Source: Halohasta litchfieldiae (GTDB lineage Archaea > Halobacteriota > Halobacteria > Halobacteriales > Haloferacaceae). From it: a stretch of 64,000 bases of DNA. Under the pieces are notes generated by a model that ran no database searches, had not been told where the DNA came from, and saw only the letters and a program-made list of their open reading frames with translations. Where the stretch lies: assembly GCF_002788215.1 (NCBI RefSeq), contig NZ_CP024845.1:2170001-2234000 (forward strand), read 5' to 3'. Made by a program: the position numbers and the translations under genes. Position 1 is the first letter of the stretch, and the number at the start of each line of letters is the position of its first letter. This document shows, in pieces, positions 9,025 through 17,610 of the stretch.

Positions 9025-9702
9025 ATGGCTCCACCGCTCGCGCTTGATATCGATGGCACGCTCACGACGCCGACCCACCAGATCGATCCTCGCGTGTTCG
9101 AACAGCTCCCCGACTGGCCAGCTCCGGTCGTGATCGCCACGGGCAAATCGTTTCCCTACCCAATCGCACTCTGTCACTTTTTGGGAATCCCCGAGCGCGT
9201 CATCGCCGAAAACGGCGGCGTCGTCTGTGTTGACGACCAGCTGTCGTTTCAGGGCGACCGGTCGACCGCCGAGGCGGCCATTGATCGCTTCGAGACGAAG
9301 GGCGGTGATTTGGGGTGGGGTGAGGCCGACACCACGAATCGGTGGCGAGAGACCGAAATCGCCGCCTCGCTGGACGCCGACGAGGAACTGCTGCGCTCGG
9401 TGGCCGACGAGTTCGGCTTGGAAGTCGTCGACACCGGCTACGCCTACCATTTAAAAACGCCGGGCGTCGAGAAGGGCGACGGACTCCGCGCGGTCACCGA
9501 GCAGTTGGACCTCGACCCAAGTGAGTTCGTCGCCATCGGTGACAGTATCAATGACGTCTCGATGTTCGGGGTCGCTGGTGAATCGTATGCAGTCGCCAAC
9601 GCCGACGACCGTGCGCTGGCGGCGGCCGACACCGTCACAGAGGCTTCTTACTTCGATGGCACGCTGTCGGTGCTGGAGTCGCTCGTAGCCGACGACTACT
9701 GA
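9025..9702 (+). CDS. pgp: Phosphoglycolate phosphatase (archaeal HAD type)
   Basis: 225 residues. It hydrolyses 2-phosphoglycolate to glycolate and phosphate. HAD motif I is [10 protein letters not shown] at the N-terminus, motif II is [10 protein letters not shown], and the C-terminal [14 protein letters not shown] holds the metal-binding aspartates of motif IV. The cap between motifs II and III fits the archaeal phosphoglycolate phosphatase / sucrose-phosphatase-like branch and the length is normal for it. A TATA box sits at the distance expected for a leaderless start. It is divergent from dhaK. A related sugar phosphatase role is possible. Confidence 0.88.
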   Translation: MAPPLALDIDGTLTTPTHQIDPRVFEQLPDWPAPVVIATGKSFPYPIALCHFLGIPERVIAENGGVVCVDDQLSFQGDRSTAEAAIDRFETKGGDLGWGEADTTNRWRETEIAASLDADEELLRSVADEFGLEVVDTGYAYHLKTPGVEKGDGLRAVTEQLDLDPSEFVAIGDSINDVSMFGVAGESYAVANADDRALAAADTVTEASYFDGTLSVLESLVADDY

Positions 9703-9763
9703 TCTGTTAGCACCCGACTACTCCGAGAGACGGGGCCCCTCGGCGTCGGCGTGTTCCAAACGG

Positions 9764-9769
9764 TTTATA
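9764..9769 (+). promoter_or_regulatory. TATA box of the eIF-5A operon
   Basis: TTTATA lies 25-30 bases before the ATG at 9794. This favours that ATG, rather than the one at 9788, as a leaderless start. Confidence 0.6.
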
Positions 9770-9793
9770 CTGGCCCCTCAAGAAGGGATGTTC

Positions 9794-10168
9794 ATGCCGC
9801 GAGAACAGAAGCAGGTTCGCGAACTCCAAGAGGGAAGCTACGTGATGATGGACGATGCACCGTGCAAGATCAACCACTATAGTACGGCCAAGCCGGGCAA
9901 ACACGGCAGTGCCAAGGCCCGTGTCGAAGGCAAGGGCGTCTTCGACGAGCGCAAACGTAGTCTCAGCCAGCCCGTCGACGCCAAGGTCTGGGTGCCGATC
10001 ATCGAGCGAAAGCAGGGACAGGTCGTCTCTGTGACCGGTGACGACGCCCAAGTGATGGACCTCGATACCTACGAGACGTTCACCATGCGTATTCCGGAGG
10101 GCGAAACCTTCGAGAGCGATATGGATATCGAATACCTCGAGTACGAGGGCCAGCGAAAGGTCGTGTAA
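9794..10168 (+). CDS. eif5A: Translation factor eIF-5A (archaeal aIF5A)
   Basis: 124 residues from the preferred ATG at 9794 (an ATG two codons earlier is possible). It begins [20 protein letters not shown] and has the modification loop [18 protein letters not shown], in which the lysine before HGS is the site converted to hypusine or a related agmatine-derived residue. The protein helps ribosomes through difficult peptide bonds. The stop codon overlaps the start of the agmatinase-family gene (TAATG), a pairing that fits a role for that enzyme in making the modified lysine. Confidence 0.96.
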   Translation: MPREQKQVRELQEGSYVMMDDAPCKINHYSTAKPGKHGSAKARVEGKGVFDERKRSLSQPVDAKVWVPIIERKQGQVVSVTGDDAQVMDLDTYETFTMRIPEGETFESDMDIEYLEYEGQRKVV

Positions 10169-10980
10169 TGTTTCCCGGCGCGACTGTCGACCGCGAGGCT
10201 GCTTCCTACGTGGTCGTCGGCGCGCCCCTCGACGTCACGACCACCTTTCAAGCCGGGACCCGCTTCGGTCCCGACCGCATTCGCCGTTTTGCAGAGAGTT
10301 ACGATAACTACGACCACCGGACGGACCAGCGATTCACCGACCTCGGGGTCCACGACGCGGGCGACATCCGCCCATGGGACGACGTTGCGGAGTACTGCGA
10401 CTACCTCGGCGGTCAGCTCCGCGATATCGTCTGGGACGAGGTGATTCCCATCGTGCTCGGTGGCGAGCATACGGTTAGCCGCCCGGCTGTCGAGGCTGTC
10501 GACCCCGACGTGTTCGTCTGTCTCGACGCCCACCTAGACCTCCGAGATGAGTACGACGGCAACACATGGAGCCACGCCTGCGTGACTCGGCGCGTGCTTG
10601 AGACTGTTGACGAAGCAGTGATTCTCGGTGCACGAACCGGCTCCGAAGCCGAGTGGGACCGAGCCGAGGAAGACGATGTGACCGTGGTTGCACCCGAATC
10701 GGTCGACGATTGGCTGGCCGATCCACCGGGATTCGGGGAACAGTCGGTCTATCTGAGTGTCGACATCGATGCCGCCGATCCGGGCTTTGCGCCCGGCACG
10801 GGAACGATGGAACCGTTTGGACTCACGCCTCGGCAGATGCGGGATGTGGTTCGGGCGGTTGCACCGCACTGTGATGGCTTTGATGTCGTGGAGGTCAACG
10901 ATCGCGACGACGGCCAAGCCGCCGCGCTTGCGGGGAAACTGCTCCGGGAGTTCGTTTTCTCACACGCAGTGTCGGACTGA
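10168..10980 (+). CDS. speB: Agmatinase-family ureohydrolase
   Basis: 270 residues of the arginase/agmatinase fold. The manganese-binding motifs GGEHTVSRP, VCLDAHLDLRDEYDG and SVDIDAADPGFAPGTG are all intact, so it should be active. Family members split agmatine into putrescine and urea. In haloarchaea the homologue next to eIF-5A has been linked to hypusine formation, removing urea from an agmatine-derived lysine on eIF-5A. The start overlaps the eIF-5A stop by one base, which supports that link. Free agmatine as an additional substrate cannot be excluded. Confidence 0.92.
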   Translation: MFPGATVDREAASYVVVGAPLDVTTTFQAGTRFGPDRIRRFAESYDNYDHRTDQRFTDLGVHDAGDIRPWDDVAEYCDYLGGQLRDIVWDEVIPIVLGGEHTVSRPAVEAVDPDVFVCLDAHLDLRDEYDGNTWSHACVTRRVLETVDEAVILGARTGSEAEWDRAEEDDVTVVAPESVDDWLADPPGFGEQSVYLSVDIDAADPGFAPGTGTMEPFGLTPRQMRDVVRAVAPHCDGFDVVEVNDRDDGQAAALAGKLLREFVFSHAVSD

Positions 10981-11033
10981 CTCGATTCGGACTATATAGA
11001 CTCCCCAGATCGCTATACAGATCCTAGACACGT

Positions 11034-11042
11034 CTTTTAGCT
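11034..11042 (+). promoter_or_regulatory. TATA-like box of the phosphoesterase gene
   Basis: CTTTTAGCT lies about 25 bases before the ATG at 11064 and supports that start over the ATG at 11103. Confidence 0.4.
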
Positions 11043-11063
11043 CTCGCTCCCGAGTCGACCCTA

Positions 11064-12113
11064 ATGCGTGGTCGCCAGTTTCGGCAGTTCGGCAGCACAG
11101 TGATGGCCCGGCTCACTGCCCCCACAGCCCCGCGTCCCACACGGCTGGCGGTCGTCGCGGACCCCCACGTGTCGACGCGGGCCACAGACTCTCCAAAGCA
11201 GTTCGAAAAAACTGCCTCGCTATTTAAATCGACTATCATGGACATCAACAGCCGCGATGTGAACGCGGTCCTTTCGGTCGGAGATCTCACGAAGGACGGC
11301 GCGCCGTGGGATTTCGACCGCGTCGACGACCTGCTGGCGGAGCTCGACGCACCCTTCTTCGCGGTCCCCGGCAACCACGACGTGCCGAAAACGTTCGACG
11401 ACCATCGCTCGGCCTCCCGTGGCCGGTTTATCGACCACTACACGCCGGGGACGCTCCCCTACCAGATCGAGGTCGGCGGCGTCGACATCTTCGCCCTCGA
11501 CAGCGCGTGGACAGCCGACGGCGACCTCCGAGATAGCCACGATGGCCGCATTACCGACGACCAACTGGCATGGCTCACCGACCGGATCGAGACGGCCGAC
11601 TGTCCGCTTGTTTTCACACACCACAATCTCCCGCCGACGGCCCGACAGGCCGAAGCCTCCGGTGTGGCCTCCGGCATCGATATGTCCGGTGTGCCGATCA
11701 TGCGGAACGGCGACGAGGTGATGGAAACGCTGGCGGCTGCTGGCGTTCCGCTGGTCGTCACTGGTCACATTCATCTCCCCGGCGTCGCCCACTACGATAG
11801 CCCAACGGTCGGTGACGGGACCGTGACGGAGGTCACCTCGCCAGCGACCTGCACGTTCCCGCAGGCGTACCTCCTGCTCGATATCGATAGCCGCGGAACG
11901 ACGGTGCGGTACGTCCCAATCGCTTCCGAGCGTGAGTCGCTGGACGCCTACCACGCCCGACTCGGTGGCACTGACGTCGACCGTGGACAGGCCGCGCTGG
12001 GAGCTATCCGAACCGCACAGTTCCCACTCCACGAGGAATGGGTCCCAACACAGTCCCGCCCACAGCAGCCGCCAACGTCACCGCGCTCACGTTCGCCGAG
12101 TGTCGACAACTAA
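11064..12113 (+). CDS. Calcineurin-like metallophosphoesterase
   Basis: 349 residues. The five metallophosphoesterase motifs occur in order: VVADPHVS (D-x-H), SVGDLTKDG, VPGNHDVPK, FTHHNLPP and VTGHIHLPG. It should therefore be a two-metal cytoplasmic phosphatase or phosphodiesterase of the CpdA-like branch; no signal peptide is seen. The substrate is unknown. The C-terminal 40 or so residues are low in structure and rich in Pro/Ser/Gln. The gene stands alone, with a promoter-like element upstream and a convergent coiled-coil gene downstream. Confidence 0.85.
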   Translation: MRGRQFRQFGSTVMARLTAPTAPRPTRLAVVADPHVSTRATDSPKQFEKTASLFKSTIMDINSRDVNAVLSVGDLTKDGAPWDFDRVDDLLAELDAPFFAVPGNHDVPKTFDDHRSASRGRFIDHYTPGTLPYQIEVGGVDIFALDSAWTADGDLRDSHDGRITDDQLAWLTDRIETADCPLVFTHHNLPPTARQAEASGVASGIDMSGVPIMRNGDEVMETLAAAGVPLVVTGHIHLPGVAHYDSPTVGDGTVTEVTSPATCTFPQAYLLLDIDSRGTTVRYVPIASERESLDAYHARLGGTDVDRGQAALGAIRTAQFPLHEEWVPTQSRPQQPPTSPRSRSPSVDN

Positions 12114-12122
12114 CTGTCGCGT

Positions 12123-12515
12123 TTACAACCAGCTTTTGAGTCGACCGAGGAGACCGCGTCGGTCGTCATTGCTGTCTGCGGTAGCTGATTCCGGCGCGGT
12201 TGCGGCCGCCGATTCGAGTTCCGAAATAATGCGTTCGTATCGGTCGACCATCGCCGCCTCGGCATCCTTCTGATTGGCAAGCTGTTTTCGAAGCAGCTCG
12301 ACCTGTGATTCGAGCCGCTGGATCTCGGCTTCGGCCTGCTTGTGTTCCTCACGGAGCGCGGTGAGTTCGGCCTGAAGCGTCGCGTTTTGCTCGGCTGTTT
12401 CGTGGGCAGGCTGGTCGACTCGCTGGGGTGACTGTGGCGTCGACTGCTCCGGGAAGGTTCGACTCCCGAGTCCCTCCTCGCGCACGGTTCCTGTCGGCAG
12501 TGTTGACGACCACAT
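12123..12515 (-). CDS. Coiled-coil protein of unknown function
   Basis: 130 residues from the ATG at 12515, chosen because a TATA-like T-run (12541-12550) lies about 27 bases upstream; an ATG at 12542 is the alternative. The central part (about residues 40-95) is a continuous heptad-rich coiled coil (LQAELTALREEHKQAEAEIQ, then VELLRKQLANQ). The C-terminus is short and basic (RRGLLGRLKSWL). No enzyme motif or signal peptide is seen. It could be a structural or adaptor protein. The function is not recognisable. Confidence 0.65.
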   Translation of the reverse strand: MWSSTLPTGTVREEGLGSRTFPEQSTPQSPQRVDQPAHETAEQNATLQAELTALREEHKQAEAEIQRLESQVELLRKQLANQKDAEAAMVDRYERIISELESAAATAPESATADSNDDRRGLLGRLKSWL

Positions 12516-12612
12516 ACTCCGAGAGTGTTTCTCTGAGGACAAAAAAGCGCGTCAGACTGTCGCAAGACGCCGGTATTACCATCTTATACCCGGTTGTTTG
12601 CGGGGTGATGAC

Positions 12613-14004
12613 CTACTCGGATTTCGAACGGAGTTTCCGGTAGCCAAGATACGCGATCCCGAGGCCACCCGCCAGTACCGTGAGGAGCGTCGAGTCAACC
12701 GTGTTCGACACCCGCTTGGAGACGCGACCGGATATCGAGGCGTCCGTGTTGATGTGTTCCAAGACAGCATCGGTGTCGTTCGGCACCGGCTCGGGATCGT
12801 CGCCCGCGGCGAAGGCGGCATCGGGGTCCTTCAGCAGGTGGCCAGTCGTCAGACAGACCACCGATTCGTCGGCATCAATCTCGCCGGACGCCCGGAGTTT
12901 TCGAAGGCCAGCAACCGAGGCCGCCGAGGCCGGTTCGACACCGATTCCCTCGCCAGCAAGCTGGCGTTGTGCGTCGGTGATCTCCTCGTCAGTGACCGCG
13001 ACCGCCGTCCCACCGGTGTTGCGGATTCCGGGCAGTGCCTTCGGTGCGTTGACCGGGTTACCGATTCGGATCGCGGTCGCCTTCGTCTCGACGTGCTCCC
13101 AGCGCCGAACTTCGTCGTTGCCTTCGCGTACTGCTTCGACCATCGGCGCGGCTCCCTCGGCTTGAACGCCGGTGAGTTTCGGCACCTGATCCTCGTCGAG
13201 TGAGCCACTCTGGACGAGTTCGCGGAATGCCTTGTAGAGCGCCGAGGTGTTGCCCGCGTTGCCGACCGGCAGCACGATCCGGTCGGGGTACTCGCCGTAG
13301 TCTTCGTAATGTTCTTCGAGAATCTCGAAGCCAATCGTCTTCTGTCCTTCAAGTCGGAAGGGGTTCAGCGAGTTCAGCAGGTAGGCCTCACCGAGGGCCG
13401 CGAGGTCCTGCACGATGTCGAGACAGCTATCGAAGTTGCCGTCGACTTCCAGAATTCGTGCGCCGTGCAGACTTGCCTGTGCGATCTTCCCGGCCGCAAC
13501 TTTGCCCGAGGGCAACAGGACGAGGGTTTCCATCCCGCCGCGAGCACCGTAGGCGGCGAGTGCCGCGCTGGTGTTGCCGGTCGAGGCGCAGGCCAAGCGG
13601 TCGACGCCGAGTTCTTCGGCGACCCGGACGCCGACGGTCATGCCGCGGTCCTTGAACGAGCCGGTGGGGTTCATCCCCTCGTGTTTGATGCGGAGTTTGT
13701 CGACGCCGATATCCTCGCGGAGTCGCGGCACCTCGTGGAGGGGAGTGTCACCCTCGGGGAGCGTGACGCCGACCTCGAAGGGGAGGCCAGCGTTGTATCG
13801 CCAGACGCCGCGACCTTCGAACTCATCGAACGTCGGTGGGTTGGCGTACCGGACCTCTAGGAGGCCGTCGCAGTCGTCACACGTGTAGCGGATGTCCTCG
13901 AAGGGGCCGAACTGTTCGGCACACTCGATACATTCCAGCCAGACGCCGTCGTCGTTGGCACAGGCCGGGGCGGGTTGGGCCGGTGCAGACAGCTCAAGAC
14001 TCAT
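12613..14004 (-). CDS. thrC: Threonine synthase with C-terminal membrane-like tail
   Basis: 463 residues of PLP fold-type II. It converts O-phosphohomoserine to threonine. An N-terminal zinc-ribbon-like part has C-x2-C pairs (ECIECAEQFG, YTCDDCDG). The PLP-lysine motif is GMNPTGSFKDRGM, and the glycine-rich phosphate loop is PVGNAGNTSALY. The catalytic part ends near residue 420. The last 35 residues add STLLTVLAGGLGIAYLGYRKLR, a hydrophobic helix with a basic flank that looks like a tail anchor. This is unusual for a soluble amino-acid enzyme. The frame shows no break, so the extension seems genuine. Confidence 0.92.
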   Translation of the reverse strand: MSLELSAPAQPAPACANDDGVWLECIECAEQFGPFEDIRYTCDDCDGLLEVRYANPPTFDEFEGRGVWRYNAGLPFEVGVTLPEGDTPLHEVPRLREDIGVDKLRIKHEGMNPTGSFKDRGMTVGVRVAEELGVDRLACASTGNTSAALAAYGARGGMETLVLLPSGKVAAGKIAQASLHGARILEVDGNFDSCLDIVQDLAALGEAYLLNSLNPFRLEGQKTIGFEILEEHYEDYGEYPDRIVLPVGNAGNTSALYKAFRELVQSGSLDEDQVPKLTGVQAEGAAPMVEAVREGNDEVRRWEHVETKATAIRIGNPVNAPKALPGIRNTGGTAVAVTDEEITDAQRQLAGEGIGVEPASAASVAGLRKLRASGEIDADESVVCLTTGHLLKDPDAAFAAGDDPEPVPNDTDAVLEHINTDASISGRVSKRVSNTVDSTLLTVLAGGLGIAYLGYRKLRSKSE

Positions 14005-14057
14005 TATCTAATCCTGACGTGGCGGCCTCAAAAACGGGTCGGTTGTCGGTGGGACCG

Positions 14058-14231
14058 TCACTCTAGTTCGGCCATCCGCTTTTCATGATACCGTTCGAAG
14101 CCGTAAAGTCCGAGGCCCACGAGCAGGACCAGCACCCCCAGTGGAATCAGGAGTCCTGAACTAACAAGGGCGAAAACGAACGACAGGACGAGCAACAACA
14201 GCCCGATACCGATGATGTCTGTGGAGTCCAT
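14058..14231 (-). CDS. Small two-helix membrane protein
   Basis: A 57-residue frame from ATG 14231 to TGA 14058. It starts MDSTDIIGIG and continues with two hydrophobic stretches (about residues 7-24 and 27-44) separated by SSGLLIP. The tail is charged (FERYHEKRMAELE). The composition fits a small integral membrane protein and the codon use matches neighbours. It lies between the threonine synthase and a winged-helix regulator. Its function is not recognisable; similar tiny two-helix proteins are frequent in haloarchaea. Confidence 0.6.
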   Translation of the reverse strand: MDSTDIIGIGLLLLVLSFVFALVSSGLLIPLGVLVLLVGLGLYGFERYHEKRMAELE

Positions 14232-14291
14232 ACGAATCAGTTAGTCGACTATCACATATATGTTGGCTATCTGACTTATGCGACCAGACGC

Positions 14292-14660
14292 TCAGTCGCC
14301 GAACCCGTCGATGGAGTCGTGGACTGCCTCGGCCCACTCGTCGAGGGCCTCGTGGAGCATCGTTTTCGCTGTCGGCAGGTCGACCGCGGTGTACTGATAG
14401 ACGTAGCCGCCGGGGTCCAGCAGGCGGCGCTCCCGGTCGACAAGTCCCTTCTCGCGGAGCGTCGACAGCGAGCGGTTGACGTTGCTCCGGTCGCGGTCGA
14501 GCGTGTTGGCGAGTTCCTCGACGGTGCTGCCGGGGCAGTCGAGCAGCGTGAGATAGGTTCGGCTCTCGTGGTCACGGATGCCGAAGACACAGGAGAGAAT
14601 GTGGGTGAACTCCGGATCTGTATTGCCGACGAGGTTTTCGATGTCGGGCGACTGCGTCAT
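14292..14660 (-). CDS. TrmB-like winged-helix transcription regulator
   Basis: 122 residues. The central part reads ESRTYLTLLDCPGSTVEELA followed by LDRDRSNVNRSLSTLREKGL, a clear winged helix-turn-helix, followed by a beta-wing segment (VDRERRLLDPGGYVYQYTAV). This is the TrmB/sugar-sensing-like DNA-binding domain without the large effector domain, so it may respond through protein contacts or simply through its own level. The C-terminal helix may form a dimer. Its target is unknown; it is encoded alone on the minus strand. Confidence 0.82.
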   Translation of the reverse strand: MTQSPDIENLVGNTDPEFTHILSCVFGIRDHESRTYLTLLDCPGSTVEELANTLDRDRSNVNRSLSTLREKGLVDRERRLLDPGGYVYQYTAVDLPTAKTMLHEALDEWAEAVHDSIDGFGD

Positions 14661-14721
14661 AATCTTCGTTAGGGGTGACCCACAGTAAAACTATCCGGCT
14701 TTCGGGCAGCCGGTTGTGGGG

Positions 14722-14955
14722 TTATTTTCCATACCCCATCTCCTGGACACAGTTTCGCATTTCGCTCTCGTCGCTGTGTTTGTGGAGTCGTGTCGGCGTA
14801 TCACAGTAGTAGAGTTCGCCGTCGTACCGGAGGCTGATCTCTTTGGGTTGCCCAAGCATCTCGACGGTCACCAAAATTCGTCGACCCGCTTTGAGTTCGT
14901 CGACGATCTCGTCGGCTGTCCGTTCGCCGGGGTCGATGCGTAACGGCTCGGTCAT
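14722..14955 (-). CDS. Small haloarchaeal conserved protein
   Basis: 77 residues from ATG 14955 (a longer frame exists but its added part looks like non-coding sequence). The protein begins MTEPLRIDPGERTADEIVDE and has a compact alpha/beta pattern with RRILVTVEMLGQPKEISLRY and a C-terminal YCDTPTRLHKHSDESEMRNC segment. Two cysteines and two histidines near the end might bind metal. It is soluble and unassigned. It lies 49 bases downstream of the preceding minus-strand gene and may share its transcript. Confidence 0.65.
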   Translation of the reverse strand: MTEPLRIDPGERTADEIVDELKAGRRILVTVEMLGQPKEISLRYDGELYYCDTPTRLHKHSDESEMRNCVQEMGYGK

Positions 14956-15004
14956 TGTGCAGTGTTTGGAAGGGGCTCCCTTAGGCTGTTGGGTCCCTCG
15001 GATT

Positions 15005-15712
15005 TCAGTTCGTCGTCGACTTGGTATCGTCGCTTTCGGAAGGTGGCGGCTCGACACCTTCGGCGGCTTCGACGTTTGCGGTATCCTTCTCGGTGGTGAC
15101 GTGCCAACGGTCGATGGTGTCTTCGTACTCGCCGAGCTGTTGGGAGACCTGCTCTTTGAGGTCGTCGTCGTTGACGTTCACCTCGAAAATGAACTCCTCT
15201 TCGCCGTTGTCGCCTTGGGCTGTCTTCTGAATATTCGCGCTGATTAGATCGTTGTCGAAGTAGTAGGGCGCGAGCTGTGTCATCACCTTTTCGTACACTG
15301 TGGTTTCGACAGTCCGAATCGCCTTTCGGCTCACCGAGTCCGCCGCCCGGGTCACGTAGTCGATGGAGTCCTGCCATCGTTCGACTGCGCCCTCGTCGTC
15401 GCCGTCTTCCATCTTGTCGTAAGACTCCGAGAGCTTCTCGCCTGCGGTCCGTACGTCGTCGGTCGCCGCCTTCCCGGCCTTCTCGCCCTCGCCTTCGGCA
15501 ACGCTGGCTTGATCTGCGGTCTTCTTGTTCACGTCTTTGTTCAGCCGCTCGTGGGCCTTGGGTCGCCACTCGTTCCACTCATCGAACGCCTCGGCGAACG
15601 ACCCCTCCTCGGCTGTGCCCGTCTCCCGGAGTGACTGAGTGATGCGCTCGCCGTGTTCGACGACCTCGCCCCACTCGCCGCGTACTTTGAATCCGGAGAT
15701 GCTCTCTTCCAT
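15005..15712 (-). CDS. DUF5828-type haloarchaeal protein
   Basis: 235 residues, soluble, very acidic and helix-rich, starting MEESISGFKVRGEWGEVVEH. I associate this N-terminus with a haloarchaeal family named DUF5828; that assignment is from memory. The middle has alternating charged helices (HERLNKDVNKKTADQASVAE). The C-terminal half has a mixed alpha/beta part (EEEFIFEVNVNDDDLKEQVS) ending in a disordered Ser/Asp/Thr tail. No catalytic motif is evident. It diverges from the HTH-10 regulator gene, with 141 bases between the starts. Confidence 0.75.
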   Translation of the reverse strand: MEESISGFKVRGEWGEVVEHGERITQSLRETGTAEEGSFAEAFDEWNEWRPKAHERLNKDVNKKTADQASVAEGEGEKAGKAATDDVRTAGEKLSESYDKMEDGDDEGAVERWQDSIDYVTRAADSVSRKAIRTVETTVYEKVMTQLAPYYFDNDLISANIQKTAQGDNGEEEFIFEVNVNDDDLKEQVSQQLGEYEDTIDRWHVTTEKDTANVEAAEGVEPPPSESDDTKSTTN

Positions 15713-15821
15713 CTCGTTGGAAACCTCCTACGAAGTCCGGCTACATAAACTTCGTTGACCAGTGCCACCACGTCGACTGTCACTGTCGACCACTCGCGCC
15801 ACAACCGGAATCACGTCCGTT

Positions 15822-15830
15822 CTTATATAT
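15822..15830 (+). promoter_or_regulatory. TATA box of the HTH-10 regulator
   Basis: CTTATATAT lies 24-32 bases before the ATG at 15854 and indicates a leaderless start there rather than at the upstream in-frame ATG (15755). Confidence 0.6.
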
Positions 15831-15853
15831 CGAGGCCATTGCAGACAGCGTCT

Positions 15854-16540
15854 ATGGCGCTCGTCGCCGAGTTCGATATTCCGTGCGAACAGCTCCCGCT
15901 TGTCAGCGTTGCGGCTGCGGTCCCAGCCGCGACGGTAGTCCTCACACTTCAATTTAACCACGGAAATCGACCACAGTTTCTCATCACCGTCACTGATGGC
16001 TCACAGCCAGCCGTCGAGACGGCTCTCTCGGAAGCCGTCGACGTGGCGGCGTACACGCTGATCGGAGAAGCAGGTGATACTCTGCGCTACAAGGCCGAGC
16101 CAGCACTCAGCTTGGCCGAACAGCTCGGCGCTCAGATTGATGACCTCTCCGAACTAGAGGCGCTTGCCACCGAAGACGCGATCATCGACCGGATCGAGGT
16201 GACCGACAACGGCTGGACCCAAACTGGGTGGTTCGCCAACAGGGAGGCGTTCACCGAGTTCCGAACCTTCTGGCAGCAGAACACCGGGTTTCGACTCAGT
16301 CGACTCACCCACGAGGGAGAGCCCGAATCTCCCGGTAATGGGCTCACCGACCGCCAAACTGAAGCGCTTCGGACGGCCTACGAACTGGGCTACTTCGACA
16401 TCCCCCGCGGAGCCTCGCTAGAAGACGTCGCCACCGAGTTAGACATCTCCGCGTCGTCGGTCTCAGAACGCCTGCGCCGGGCCCAGACCCAACTCATCGA
16501 AGAGACGGTCGCACCGATGTGGCCGCCACTGCCCAACTGA
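15854..16540 (+). CDS. Bacterio-opsin-activator-type HTH-10 regulator
   Basis: 228 residues. The C-terminal 60 residues carry the HTH-10 domain of haloarchaeal Bat-like regulators: LTDRQTEALRTAYELGYFDIPR, with DVATELDISASSVSERLRRA as the recognition helix region. The N-terminal part (about residues 1-150) is an unassigned sensory/regulatory fold of the kind usually found with HTH-10. It should be a cytoplasmic transcription regulator; its targets are unknown. The leaderless start is supported by a TATA box. Confidence 0.85.
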   Translation: MALVAEFDIPCEQLPLVSVAAAVPAATVVLTLQFNHGNRPQFLITVTDGSQPAVETALSEAVDVAAYTLIGEAGDTLRYKAEPALSLAEQLGAQIDDLSELEALATEDAIIDRIEVTDNGWTQTGWFANREAFTEFRTFWQQNTGFRLSRLTHEGEPESPGNGLTDRQTEALRTAYELGYFDIPRGASLEDVATELDISASSVSERLRRAQTQLIEETVAPMWPPLPN

Positions 16541-16669
16541 CCACTGAAACAACACAGCCAGCGTCGACTGTGATGTCGCGCGACCAGCGTTGACCGCGGC
16601 TCTTTATTTAAACTACCGGACGACTGAGAGACACGCCTACCCGACTATCGTCCCTAGCAGTAAATCCTG

Positions 16670-17446
16670 ATGCAGACAGTCACGTCGACAGACGGCACTC
16701 GGATTGCGTACGAAGAACATGGTACTGGTCACCCCCTCGTCCTGCTCCATGGTGGCTCCGCGACACGCCACAGTTGGGGCCCGCTCATCCCGCATCTCGC
16801 TGCGGAGTTCAGACTCATCGTTCCCGACCGACGAGGACGCGGTGAGAGCGGCGACGGCGACGACTACAGCCTTGCCCGTGAGGTCCAAGATCTTCGCTCG
16901 CTGGTCGACAACATTGAGGGCGATGTCTCGGTGTTCGGCCACTCTTTTGGCGGTCTCGTTGCCCTCGCGGCAGCCGCCGAGACCGACATCCAGCGACTCA
17001 TCCTCTACGAGCCAGCGCTACTGGTCGGCGACCATCGTGGCGACAACCTCGCGGCTCGCATGCGAGAGCAGGTTGCAGCAGGTGACCGAGAGGAGGCGAT
17101 GAAACTCTTTTATCGGGAGGGTGCTGGAATCCCCGACCCGGAGGCGTTGCCGATCTGGCCCGCGAAGTTCGACTTCGATCTCGTCGACACGGTCATTCGG
17201 GAGAACGCCGCTGTCGAGGGCTACGAACTGCCCAGTGAGGTCGACATCGTGGCTCCCACACTCCTCCTGACGGGCGACCGCGGGCCGCCGCATCTCGGCG
17301 ATGCCGTGCGGACGCTTGATGATCAGCTCTCGGAGAGCCGCCTCGTGGAACTCGACGGCGTCGGTCACATTGGAACTCAGACGGCACCCGAACGGGTCGC
17401 AACAGAGATTAGATCGTTCTTGCAGGAACCGATCCCGCAAGCATAA
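16670..17446 (+). CDS. Alpha/beta hydrolase
   Basis: 258 residues. The nucleophile elbow is GHSFGG (about residues 90-95). The oxyanion motif LLHGGSATRHSWG is near residue 25, an acid occurs in LLTGDRGPP and a C-terminal histidine in GVGHIGTQ. This completes a Ser-Asp-His triad, so it should be an active soluble esterase/hydrolase or C-C hydrolase-like enzyme. The substrate cannot be told. A TATA-like string (TTTATTTAAA near 16605) lies about 55 bases upstream, which would give a short leader. Confidence 0.85.
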   Translation: MQTVTSTDGTRIAYEEHGTGHPLVLLHGGSATRHSWGPLIPHLAAEFRLIVPDRRGRGESGDGDDYSLAREVQDLRSLVDNIEGDVSVFGHSFGGLVALAAAAETDIQRLILYEPALLVGDHRGDNLAARMREQVAAGDREEAMKLFYREGAGIPDPEALPIWPAKFDFDLVDTVIRENAAVEGYELPSEVDIVAPTLLLTGDRGPPHLGDAVRTLDDQLSESRLVELDGVGHIGTQTAPERVATEIRSFLQEPIPQA

Positions 17447-17610
17447 CACCGGCGATATTCCCCGTCGACAGTGCCAGCAGCCGAACGAGACAGCTTGTAC
17501 CCCAGTTTTCCTCCACACCTTTCAATTACGCCCGGTTTGTCCCACGTTGCCACTCCATACCTGTCAACCCGAGACAGCACTGTTTTCACCGTCCCGACTA
17601 ATCGATCTGT

